A stretch of DNA of 64,000 bases from Lingula anatina. Lineage: Eukaryota; Brachiopoda; Lingulata; Lingulida; Lingulidae. The notes below the pieces were generated by a model that had not been told where the DNA came from, ran no database searches, and saw nothing but the letters and a program-made list of their open reading frames with translations. The translations under genes and the position numbers were made by a program. The stretch spans positions 13,467 to 77,466 of the forward strand of contig NW_019775821.1 of NCBI RefSeq assembly GCF_001039355.2, in the 5' to 3' direction. Shown one piece after another: positions 48,550 to 59,060 of the stretch. How positions within the stretch are numbered: the first letter of the stretch is position 1; every line of letters starts with the position of its first letter.

Positions 48550-48880
48550 CTGCTTTCGCACAAAAGGAAATCAACTGAAGCCCCCATATTCCAAATCAGA
48601 CTACATGGTATACTAAGAAAGACGCGTGCAATCCTTCCCATGCCACTAAAAGAATATGAATGCCTTAACATTTCAGTTTATGACTCTGAAACTTAGGGCA
48701 ATTTGTCTGACATGAAGGTTACCTTCATCACATCATAACTCCAGTAAATAAAGATTTAAAAAGCGTGTCTAAAACGTAAGACGCCAGACGTTGCTTTCGA
48801 GAATTAGAGGCTGCAAGTACTAGACATGGATAGTAGAGGGAAGCTGAGAATCGAGGCACCGATTTAAAAAGAGACTTCAG
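48550..48880 (+). promoter_or_regulatory. conserved 5' block and presumptive 5' exon, unit D (shortened)
   Basis: Begins at GCTGCTTTCGCACAAAAGGA; the upstream third of the block (with TGTCACAAATAAAG) is missing. Ends GAGACTTCAG before GTAAGG at 48881. Confidence 0.55.
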
Positions 48881-49468
48881 GTAAGGTAACAAAAAGCTCT
48901 TTATGAATATTATGCTCTAAAGTCGTCAATACCTTTAAAGATAAACCCTTTAAAAATAACAATTAAAAATAAGACAGGCCTTCTTGTGTCACAGTGGACA
49001 TCACAAAATATCTCAAGCCAGAACTTATGGCAATGAAGCTGATCTATTTATAATTAGAGATCAAAGTAAAAATTCTGAAAGGTTTTGATTATCTATACTT
49101 ACCTACACTTAATTACCTTCATATATCTATGTAGCTAAGGATTGTTGAAATTTAAATCTGCTTGGCATTCCTTTCATCGCTTCTTGTGTAACATGTTTTT
49201 TCATTAATAATGAAAATAAAGCACCTGTTTGCCCAATAAATGTTAGAAAATGTCATTTCATTTACTCTATTATGTGAAACAGGTAATGGTATTTATGATA
49301 ATTTTTTTATTAATCTCACTCTCTTATCAGGGAATTTCGATTAATCTCTCTCTCATCACTGAATGTAGCGATCAGTCTGAAAGGTTATGTTTTGGATTGC
49401 ATTATCGTAGTTTATTTACATATCCAATGGCCATTTAACCAGTTTATTTTATTTTCGAACAGCTAACC

Positions 49469-50325
49469 ATGTATGTGTTCAATCTATTAGCTGGCACAGC
49501 GTTACTCACCGCCTTAAATAGATACAGATTCGGACGGGATAATATTGAGGTTAGTTTTTAACAAGAGATACATTATGCGCAATCCGATTATTCACTTAAA
49601 TGAATTAAATCTCGGAAAATGTTTTACTTATAAAGGTAACAAAATATCATATAGGGAACACTTGCTTTGTTGAAATATAATGATGCCATAATAACTATTT
49701 CAAAGCAGTATTAACATTATCTGATGTTAATATACTTTAGAAACAGTTAATTCACCGACAAGCAATTTTCCAACAATTTTCAATTTAATCAGAGGTTCCT
49801 CAAGAAGTGCATATATCTGATCTTTGGATACAGAAAGCCACAATGTGGTTTAGAATCATGGACACCAATAACGACGGTTTGGTCTACAAAGAGGAATACG
49901 TGGACGAAGTGGCGAAACGAGGTCAACAGGTTCTCTCCCCATGGAGGGCCAATGCTGTATACGGACTAATGATGAAAGATTGGCAGTTTTCGGTGCAAAA
50001 AACGGCCAACACAGAACAAGCGATTAAACTCGATATGTTGGTTAAGTTATTTTAAATGAACCTCCTAAATGCATCAGTGAATGAGTCTCAGCTACATTGG
50101 TGTTCAGACTGGTTCCATGTTTTAGATGTAGACTGCGATGAAGAATTATCCAACTTTTTACATATAACACGCAACGTATTGCCTCCTGAAGAGCTGTTCA
50201 ATGCCATTGACCGCAACCAAAATCACATCATTAGTTTGGATGAGTCCTTATTTGTCTGTAGCGATTTTAATTTCGAAATGAAAGACAGCAAAACACCCCT
50301 GTTTCTTGGTGCTCCTGGAAATTAA
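49469..50325 (+). pseudogene. EF-hand gene D, nonsense codon and EF3 deletion
   Basis: The signal exon is 49469-49549 (MYVFNLLAGTALLTALNRYR..., donor GTTAGT). The body exon is 49795-50325 after an ATCAGAG acceptor. At about codon 114, family Glu (GAA) is TAA (50053-50055). A 15-bp in-frame loss turns DVDCDEELS-xDEYS-NFL into DVDCDEELSNFL, which removes the Glu at loop position 12 of EF3. EF1 (DTNNDGLVYKEE) and EF4 (DRNQNHIISLDE) remain. The frame is otherwise open, and AATAAA lies at 50394-50399. It is a young pseudogene; even without the stop, EF3 would not bind Ca2+ normally. Confidence 0.85.
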
Positions 50326-50393
50326 CTAAATATAATACCCTATTAGGGTCAGAATTACCACATAAATGGATACCAATATTCGGAATGGTCAAG

Positions 50394-50399
50394 AATAAA
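50394..50399 (+). terminator. poly(A) signal of EF-hand pseudogene D
   Basis: AATAAA 69 bp after the terminal stop codon. Confidence 0.6.
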
Positions 50400-50585
50400 G
50401 TTGGGGACTTTCTGAAGTTGCTTGTGCAAACGATATTTCATAGATATTTTCAATTTGATTTTGGAAAAAATATTGTACTTTTCGTCTTTTTATGATAGCG
50501 ATTATGTCCCAAAATGTCCGGGTCTGAACAAAACACCGAAGCAAACCACTGCACATAAGAACTGAAACATATTTTTCACCAATTA

Positions 50586-51034
50586 TGTCACCCCATGTGT
50601 TTAGCGATAACTTTTCCCTTTTGGTCCCTTTTTTGAAAACGCATAAAATGTATACCCAGCAACGGTACAAAGAGAATACTAGACACTTCGTTTTAGTTGT
50701 ATCAATTGTGTGACTTCTGCACAAAAAGGAAATCAACTGAAGCCCCCATATTCCATATCAAACAACATGATATACAGACAAAGACGCGTGCATACATTTC
50801 AATGACACTAAATGAATACGAATTTCTTTACATTTCAATTTATGATTCTGAAATTTGTTCGAGATGAAGGTTACCTTCATTACATCATAGCTCCAGTAAA
50901 CAATTATCTAACTGTGCGTGTCTTAAACGTATGAAGCCAGGCGTTGTTTTCAAAAATAAGAGGCTGCAAGTACTAGGCATAAATAACAGAGGAAAGCCGA
51001 GAATCGAGTCCCCACTTTAAGAAAGAGACTTCAG
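50586..51034 (+). promoter_or_regulatory. conserved 5' block and presumptive 5' exon, unit E
   Basis: Same block as the other units, beginning TGTCACCCCATGTGTTTAGC and ending GAGACTTCAG before GTAAGG at 51035. The first intron is 417 bp, to the TTTTCAAACAG acceptor at 51451, with no transposon in it. The block starts only 260 bp after the stop of D, so E is the most compact unit. Confidence 0.6.
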
Positions 51035-51457
51035 GTAAGGTTATGAAGAGCTTCATATGGATATTTTACTCTAAAGTCGTTATTTAGCTTTTTAAAGCTT
51101 TAAAAAGCCAAAGCCTTGTAGAATAACAAAAATATTTAAGACATGCCTCCATGCGACAAAGTGAACATCACAAAATAACTCAAGCCAGAACTTAGGCAAT
51201 GAAAGTGACATATTAATTATAAGAGATTTAAGTTAAATTCTGAAGAATCTTAATTATCTTTACTTAGCTACACTTAACCACCTTTATATATCTATGTAGC
51301 TAAGAATTGTTGAAATTTAAAACAGTATTTAACATTATTAGATGTATTGCTAAAATACTTTTAATAGCGTTTTATTTAAATACATTTTAGAAACTAACTG
51401 GTGTTTCTCGATGCTAGGTTGATTTTAATTTTTTTCCTTATTTTCAAACAGTTAATC

Positions 51458-52306
51458 ATGTCTGTGATTAATCAACTTGCTGCCATTGCAGTTTTCGTTG
51501 CCTTTTGTGGCTACACAGTCGGGCAGAATACTGCTCAGGTAAGTTATCAACTACAAATGTATATCTTTATGTTTTATATTACTAATACTTTTTCAAAAAG
51601 TTGCAATAGTATACAAATAGTTTGCAAAAAAAATTTAGCCTGTACTTTCAAGATAACCTCTTTTGAAACTGAAATTTGCATGTATGCAATCAGAAGACAT
51701 TGATTTCACAAATGCCTAATTGATCCAATTTTTTCAATAAATGCATAGGTGCCTGAAGAAAACCAAGTATCTGATCTTTGGATTAAGAAATTCACTGAAT
51801 ATTTTAGAGTAATAGATGTCAACAACGACGGTTTGGTCTACAAAGAAGAATTCATGGACGAAGTGGCATTTAGGGCTCAGCGGGTTCTCTCGTCATGGAG
51901 GGCCAAGGCAGTGTATGGATTAATGAAAACAGGTTGGTGGTTAACTTTGAACTGCGTTACATCCGACGTGGACCAACCCTTGAACCTTGATAGGTGGCTC
52001 AGGTTACTGGAATTGGACATCCTAAATGTGACTTTGAATGGTCTTGAGTCGTATTGGTGTTTAAACTGGTTCCATATTCTAGTTGAAAACTGCGATGAGG
52101 CGATGTCTGTTAGCGAGTATTCCAATTTGCTAGAGATAACACGTAACGTCTTGCCTCCTGGAGAACTTTTCAATATCATTGACCACAGCCGCAATGACAT
52201 AATCAGCATGGAAGAGTTTTTATATGGTTGTGAGCATTTTTATTTTGACATGAATGAAAAGAATGCAGCCCTTTTCTTTTCTTTTCTATGTTCTCCTGAA
52301 AAATAA
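51458..52306 (+). CDS. EF-hand gene E, secreted SCP-like protein, divergent paralogue
   Basis: Exons 51458-51538 (27 codons; signal MSVINQLAAIAVFVAFCGYT, donor GTAAGT) and 51749-52306 (after ATGCATAG, phase 0) give 212 residues. EF1 is canonical (DVNNDGLVYKEE). EF2 is degenerate. EF3 reads VENCDEAMSVSE: Val replaces Asp at position 1 and Asn lies at position 3, so it should bind Ca2+ poorly. EF4 (DHSRNDIISMEE) keeps D1, N5 and E12. The Cys residues near the YWC motif, in EF3 and in YGC are conserved. All splice signals, the promoter block and the frame look sound, making this the only copy without a visible structural defect. AATAAA overlaps the stop (52302-52307), with no clearer signal downstream. 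Function unknown. Confidence 0.87.
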
Positions 52307-52679
52307 ATAGAAGAAAAAGACACGATGTGTCAGGATAGCTGTAGAAACATCTTACAGAAATATTCAGGATAGACAGAAATATAATTTGAAAAAAAAAAAA
52401 AAACAAAGCCAACGGTTGCAATAACAGTTACATTAAATTTTCATGTATCTCCATTTCCTCTTATAAAACCCATAACAATTTTAATGTATTTAACATTGGG
52501 TATTTTCTTATGATTTAAATAATGTTTTTACTGAAACTCCGGGGTTATGCAATACGCGAAGGCATGAAGATATTGAAACTTATTTTATCATATTTTTGTT
52601 TTACCTATTGGCTTCAGGCTTCAAGGGGGGTTGTGGTCAGGATCACCAAATAAAAGACTTCAAATTGGGATTTCCCCGC

Positions 52680-52837
52680 ATATATGTTTTTTTTTCTTTG
52701 TCTGATGTAGCTCTATTCTAACCATTTTCTTTCTATACTTTTCCAGAGGTAACTTCGTGAATAAGCTAGCATTTGGATATGTCCTTTGGCTAAAGGAGAC
52801 CAGCGTCTAATGTTGTGTTCCACATATTCATTCATGT

Positions 52838-52876
<39 letters not shown>

Positions 52877-53100
52877 TTATTGTGACAGGCGTATACATTA
52901 CTTGATAAAAACACTGAGCAATCCACGAAGCAATAGCAAACCAATCGGTGGTATTTTCTAGGCTAATGTTCCATGCCTTTTCTCTGTTACATCAGTAGCA
53001 GGCCTCCGTCATAAACTAACCCAGTACGGGGGCACACTGTAGTTGCTGGAGCCCAACATTCACTGATTCAAACCAAAGTAACCAAACCCCGTAATACACG
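52680..53100 (-). repeat. array segment with embedded SINE-like repeat, copy 2
   Basis: Counterpart of 29110-29530. It contains a longer (TTTA)n tract at 52837-52877, followed by the same ~210-bp body (ACTTGATAAAAACACTGAGC...). Confidence 0.6.
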
Positions 53101-53440
53101 ACAATACAGCGAAGTAATAGAGTTTTAATTCCCTCATCTGATTAGTATCCACTTATCAGTTTAATGAAAAAGGAATATATGATTTGATTAAAAAAACTCA
53201 TTTAGATTTATGTGTTTAAAAATAAGTCTATAAATGTTATTGTGTTGAAGGTATATAGTGTTTACATTTCATTCTTTAAAATGTAGACAAACATCATATA
53301 TAGAATGTCACAATAGGAATAGGACAGTCAGCTACTGCCAGAGAGACACTGGGTTCAATATACAATTAATTTTGTTTTTCGGTACTTTTGGTAAATGATC
53401 AAATATGGACATTAATTACCTAACAGATATGTTTCATGGG

Positions 53441-53473
<33 letters not shown>
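53441..53473. repeat. (AAT)n microsatellite
   Basis: Eleven AAT units. Confidence 0.9.
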
Positions 53474-53474
<1 letters not shown>

Positions 53475-53601
53475 ACAGAAAAAAAACTGAATTTAGCTTC
53501 ATTTTATATGGAAGCTTATCTCTCGCAGGTATTAACTGAACCCCACCTTCTATGGCTAATGGCGTGTCACGATTTGGCCCTTTTTTTGCCCTAAGCCACC
53601 G

Positions 53602-53754
53602 GACTACATATGCTGCTTAACGAACTGCGGCCGGAGGAACTTTTTAGTACAATTGACTGCGGCAGAAATGGCTTAATCAGTTTTGGAAGAATTCTCATAC
53701 TGTTGTCATATTTTATTTCGACTGACCCTTTTCCATGGGTCACTTGGATATAAA
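53602..53754 (+). pseudogene. EF-hand 3'-exon relic upstream of unit F
   Basis: Reads MLLNELRPEELFSTIDCGRN, then a frameshift and a degraded C-terminus. Same fragment type as 29898, 34214 and 48108, with a slightly eroded left end. Confidence 0.7.
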
Positions 53755-53933
53755 ATAAAGTTGGGCCCTATTTACCACAGATATATAATAAACCTATATG
53801 TATTTTTCACCATATGCTGGGAATCTTTTTTCTTCTATTTCTTCAAATGATTTTTTTCTCCTTTTCCTAGATGCACTTCTTTTATGGGGAGCGTCATGCT
53901 TAAATTAATCAATTAAGAAACTTGTATTCAGAC

Positions 53934-54405
53934 TGTCACGAATAAAGTGTTTAGCGATAACTTTTCTTTTTTGGCCCAGGGTGCAATTTTTTGAACACGC
54001 ATAAAACGTATCTGTGGTAACGGTGCAGAGAGAAAAACTTACCCACATGCCTTCGATACTACACACATAATTCACATTACATCAATTGCGGTGGCTTTCG
54101 CACAAAGGGAAATCAACGGAAGCCCCCATATTCCAGATCAGACTACATGGTATACAGACAAAGACGCGTGCATACATTTCAATGACACTAAATGAATATT
54201 AATTTCTTTACATTTCAATTTATGATTCTGAAATTTGTCTGAGATGAAGGTCACCTTCAAACCTCATAGCTCCAGTAAAAAATTATCTAAATAAACGTGT
54301 CTTAAACGTGTGACGCCAGACGTTGTTTTTGAGGCTGCAAGTACTAGACATTTATAACAGACAACAGCTGAGGATCGAGCCACCGCTATAAGTAAGAGAC
54401 TTCAG
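53934..54405 (+). promoter_or_regulatory. conserved 5' block, unit F, with broken donor
   Basis: Starts TGTCACGAATAAAGTGTTTA and ends GAGACTTCAG as in the other units. The next bases are GGAAGG instead of GTAAGG (54406-54407 GG). The nearest alternative is AAG/GTTACG six bases later. Splicing of this 5' exon is therefore doubtful. Confidence 0.6.
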
Positions 54406-54798
54406 GGAAGGTTACGAACAGCTTCTTGTGGATATTTTGCTCTAAAGTCGTTATTTAGCTTTAAAGTCAAAGCCTTGAAAAATTAACAAAAAGATTTAAG
54501 ACAGACCTTTTTGTGTAATAGTGGACATCACAAAATGTCACAAGCCAGAACTTATGGCAATGAAGCCGATCTATTTATTATTAGACCAGGAAAAATTCTG
54601 AAAGGTCTCAATTATCTTTACTTACCTACACTTAATTGCCTTTATATATCTATGTAATAAGGAATTGCTGAAATTTAGATCTGCTTGGCACTTTTTTCAA
54701 CGCTTCTTGGGTAAAGGGTTTAACTGTTATCATTAAAGCACAAGTTTGCCCAACGAATGTTAGAAAACGCCATTAACTTAATTATGTGAAAATGTTAA

Positions 54799-56292
54799 CC
54801 CCATAGCGCCTGACAGCATCTGACCTAGAAAGTGCCCTTGGTCCTGAGCCCTCTACACGGACGCACTCAATTTTACAGGCGGCCTCATTTAAGCAATGAT
54901 AATGTATACACTTGTCTAGAAAACACCTAAGAACTGTACATTTTTAGAAAGCCAACAATGTAAGCTTTAAAGTCATAACAGTTTTATTCATATTTGTTAA
55001 CTTAGGTAGAAAAAGCAGGAGTTTAAATATGAGACTTGCTTTTCTCGAAGAGAAGTAAAAAACAAAACTTTAATTTCAGCATACACATTCTTTTTCACTT
55101 TACCAAACAATTTGTTGAAATTTACTCAGAAACATTCGAAATATATTTTAAATAATGTCAGAAAATTTCAGAAAGATATCTTATTTAGTTTTTGAGTTAT
55201 AATGAATTTCCTGGGATGCATGCTGTACCTAAAAACCTTCATCACGTCAGCTAGTTGCACAATATACTGGCGGGCTAGCTGACTGGAAGACTTCCACCTA
55301 ATTACGTTTATAATTACAAATAGATTGTAAATTAAGTGCCGTTTTTAATAGTTCTTCTATAGTTTTTTAATCAACTGAACCAGGATACTCATAAAATTTT
55401 GTTTTGCACTCAAATCATACATGTATACAAGAATACAAACAATATCATGAGCAAATATTACACTTTCGTGAATAAAAATTGCATCATAAAAATACAAGCA
55501 AACGTGGAATTTGTACTAATACACAAGCAGGAAAAGACATGTTGATACAGCGCACTAGTAAACATATTACATCTGTATTTATACTCAAGCAGGAAAAGCC
55601 ATACGTAGATGCAGCACACAAGTAAACATATGTCATTTGTACTTATACATAAGCAGGAAAAGACATGTTGATGCAGTACAACGTAACATATTACATTTGT
55701 ATTTATGCACAAGCAGGAAAAGACATGTTGAAACAGCACACAAGGCAACATTTAGCCTGACTTGCCACGGAACGTTTACAGTCATTTTATCAGCAATATA
55801 GCCCTTCCAATTACTATTGTCGTCTGCTTGGTTACTGCCGTTATTATCATCAGCGTTTTTCATAAATCAAGCCCCACGTCCGAATCTGCTCTCTGACAAC
55901 TCATACTAGCCAAAGGTACATAATCTTTGAAGTTATCGGAGTATCAAAATCTATCAAGGACACTTTCCCGAAGTCTGAATTTTCTAACAAGACTAGAACA
56001 TTTCTCAAACCATAATTTCTGCGGACTTCTCGTCGCCATTTTGACTTCTTAGCGCCTCGACAATGGTTGAAATAAATCGCTTTTTCATTATCTAATTCTT
56101 GCTACACGTCTTTTAAAAGCCGGTAGTAAACAAAAAACTAACATTGAGTTATTCTTGTGATAGAAGCATGAATTGTTACAAATGACAGAGGACAGTACAA
56201 GCATGTAAACACAGAAACCGCGTATATGCGGTTCCCGGCACTGAGGACTTTTTAAAATGAACCGCATATGTGCGGTTCCCGGCGCTATGGGG
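54799..56292. mobile_element. piggyBac-like non-autonomous element, 1494 bp
   Basis: Inverted ends CCCCATAGCGCC/GGCGCTATGGGG are flanked on both sides by TTAA (54795-54798 and 56293-56296), the target site of piggyBac elements. Subterminal repeats are present at the right end: two direct copies of CGCRTATRTGCGGTTCCCGG. No transposase frame is found; the longest frames translate an internal minisatellite. It lies in the intron between the 5' block and the signal exon of gene F, and array homology continues directly on both sides. Confidence 0.8.
55510..55750. repeat. four-copy minisatellite, period about 62 bp
   Basis: Units begin AAGCAGGAAAAG at 55525, 55587, 55651 and 55711, inside the piggyBac-like element. 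The minus-strand frame reading HVFSCLCI repeats is an artefact of this array. Confidence 0.85.
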
Positions 56293-56500
56293 TTAATGAT
56301 ATTTTTGATCAAGTTTGATTAACCTCACTCTTTTATCAGAGAATACTTATCTGCTGTATTCCGATGTTACCAAGTTATTAAGATACCATACGCGCTGTAG
56401 CGATCAGTCTGAAAGATCATATTTCTGATTGCATTTTCGTTTCTAATTAATTTATCCAAAGGCTGTTTAACTTGTTTGCTTTATTTTCGAACAGCTTACT

Positions 56501-57367
56501 ATGTATGTGTTCAATCTATTAACTGGCACTGTTTTACTCACCGCTTTTGGATACGGCTTCGGACGGGATGTTGTTGAGGTTAGTTTTCAACATGATATAC
56601 ATTATGCACAATCTCGTCAATCACTTAACTGTATTTAATCACGGAAAATATTATACTTATAAAGTTCATAAAATCTGTTTTAGGGAACATGTCCTTTGAG
56701 AAAATATGTTGCCATATTAACTATTTCAAAACAGTATTTAATCAGATGCATTGCTAACATTCTTTAGAAACCGTTAATTTATCGACGAGCTATTTTCCAT
56801 CAATTTTCAATTAATTCGCAGGTTTCCCAGGACGTGCAAATATCTGATCTTTGGATTCAGAAATTCACGTTGTGGTTTAGAATTATGGACAACAACAATG
56901 ACGGTTTGGTGTACAAAGAGGAATACGGGGACGAAGTGGCGAAACGAGCTCAACAGGTTCTCTCCCCATGGAGGGCCAATGCTGTATACGGACTAATGAT
57001 GAGAGATTGGCAGTTTTCGTTGCAAAAAGCGGCCAACACAAAACAAGCAATTAACCTCGATATGTGGCTTAAGTTATTTGAAATGGACCTCCTTAATGCA
57101 ACAGCGAATGAGTTTCAGTTGTATTGGTGTTTGGACTGGTTCCATATTTTAGATGTAGACTGCGATGAAGAATTGTCTGCTGACGAGTATTCCAACTTTC
57201 TACATATAACACGGAACGTATTGCCTCCTGAAGAGCTGTTCAATGCCATTGACCGCAACCAAAATCACATCATTAGTTTGGATGAGTTCTTATTTGTCTG
57301 TGGCGATTTTTATTTCGGAATGAAAGACACCAAAACAGCCCTGTTCTATGGTTCTCCTGGAAATTAA
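56501..57367 (+). CDS. EF-hand gene F, secreted SCP-like protein
   Basis: Exons 56501-56578 (26 codons; MYVFNLLTGTVLLTAFGYGF..., one codon shorter than in its relatives; donor GTTAGT) and 56822-57367 (after TTCGCAG, phase 0) give 207 residues. EF1 is DNNNDGLVYKEE, EF3 DVDCDEELSADE and EF4 DRNQNHIISLDE, all with ligand residues; EF2 is degenerate. The coding sequence shows no break. Around it, the 5'-exon donor is GG, a 1.5-kb piggyBac-like element sits in intron 1, and the AATAAAG found after the other genes is replaced by GGAAAAAAAA. The protein is probably competent, while expression is in question. Confidence 0.82.
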
Positions 57368-58296
57368 CTAAATACAAAATCCTGATTGGGGGTCGTAATT
57401 ATCACATACATGGATTCTAGTGTTCGGAAGTGTCAGGAAAAAAAATTGGAAATTCTTTGAAGTTGCTGATGCATAAGATATTTCCTAGATATTTTCAATT
57501 TGATTCAGAAAAAATAATCGCTAAACTTTTCTCGACATTGGAAATTAAAAGTACTTTAGAACCGAGAGTTGGTTGAGCGTGGATTCTCATGAACTTATAT
57601 AAACTACTTCTACCAGTTTCTTATACCGTTCAAGTAAAGTCGACATGCCCAGGGATAACCAATATATTCCATTGCCATGGTCATCCGTTAACTCTGCAGA
57701 TAAAACACTTAAACCCCCCCTCCTATCTATTATGAACATATGTCATGGTGGTTGTGATTTCACTGCTCACTTTCAAACTTGGACCCCATTTTCAGAGATT
57801 AGATCGATCTACTTTAGATCGACCTAACTCCCTGGGAGTTCACGCTAAATAGCTGTCAGCAGGGCGGACACGAAAGTTAATTACCCCCTTACAGCTTGTA
57901 GTAGGCGGGATGGACATTTAAGCCGGATTATCTGACAGTAATCTAGTGAGACTCCCCGCCGGGATAGATCGATCTAAAAGCTCTGGGAATACAGCCTTAG
58001 CTATGAGCATAAATGCTTCAAAGACACCAAAGGCACAGAAAGTGACCAATCAATTTATGAACGTGGCACAGCTGCTGTCGGTTTGAATAAAAATAGGACA
58101 CAAACATATTCTAAGGTTTTGAAACATCGCTGATACAGTAATTATCGGGTTCATTCTCATTTCTACAGATGTTTGTAGATCGATCAAACTCCAAGGGGCC
58201 TCTTACTGAATGCAATCACATCAACTTGTTTGAAATAGTTATACTTCAAACATCTATAACAGCATTTATAGTTCAAACATCTCAATACATGCATTG
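57368..58296. other. array spacer with AGATCGATCT repeats
   Basis: The first 250 bp resemble the 3' flanks of genes A and C. At 57815, 57964 and 58170, related words (TAGATCGATCTAAA, TAGATCGACCTAACT, TAGATCGATCAAACT) each precede a CC(T/A)GGG-like string, suggesting a small degraded mobile element. No gene. Confidence 0.45.
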
Positions 58297-58985
58297 GTTC
58301 CTCTCGGCGAATAATTATCTGATCTTTGGACTTAAGAACTAAGTGCATGGTTCTAAATAATAGATATTGACATGGTTAACAAGGAGGAGGATTTGGATGC
58401 AGTGGCAAAGGGATGAACATGCAGGTTATCTTTTCTTGGTGGGCGAAGCCAACAAATGGAATTATCAGAAAATCTTGTAAATCTCGGTCCCGCTCCAATA
58501 AACCAATATAATGTCCAAAAACTTTATTTCTCTTTTAAACTTTTACTTCTATACTTGATTTACACATTGTCGTTGATCTTCGCTATATTTTTTCTGCAGA
58601 AAATGAAATAACAAAATATTTGACTGATTTAGAGACCAGATCATCGTTATAATTATATTTTTACTTGAAATATAACATAAATGTAGAACTTCAAATCTGC
58701 AAATAATCCTCTAACATTCCCCACCGTACATTATAAGTAACTTCTGAACTTTCTGCATGAACTGATTTCTCTACCTCTGACCATTGAAGAACAGGTGAGA
58801 CGGTGACATCACACCCAAGTTGAGGCAGGCATTAAAACTCAATAAGTGGCTGAAGTTATTTGCAATAGACCTTCATAATTTGGCCTCTGGTGAACTTGAT
58901 ATAGAATGATGTTTGAGTTGGTTCCGCACCCTTAGTCTAGACTGCAATGAATACATATCTGTTCCCAAGTATCCGAACGTGGTAT
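58297..58985 (+). pseudogene. strongly decayed EF-hand body exon
   Basis: Starts VPLGE-stop-LSDLWT, continues AWF-stop-IIDIDMVNKEEDLDAVAK (EF1 region), then about 350 bp of unrelated sequence. It resumes at about 58820 as ALKLNKWLKLFAIDLHNLAS, then CLSWFRTLSLDCNEYISVPKY (EF3 region). The acceptor AG is TG (58295-58296), there are at least three in-frame stops, and no signal exon was found. Old dead copy. Confidence 0.8.
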
Positions 58986-59018
58986 GACCACATGTACAGC
59001 GATGCCAGATTCATGCGC

Positions 59019-59060
59019 AAAGGACGCAGAAAGGACGCCGTCCGGTGTAAATGGGGCTTT
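59019..59060. repeat. short dispersed repeat shared with 30838-30879
   Basis: Second copy of the AAAGGACGCAGAAAGGACGC word and its continuation, inside the decayed EF-hand region. Confidence 0.5.

Noticed and set aside
52390-52404. A-run after gene E as evidence of a processed copy
   Set aside because: Gene E has introns and array context, so the A-run is simply genomic low complexity.
55458-55751. Cys-rich repetitive minus-strand frame (HVFSCLCI repeats)
   Set aside because: Translation of the 62-bp minisatellite inside the piggyBac-like element, not a gene.
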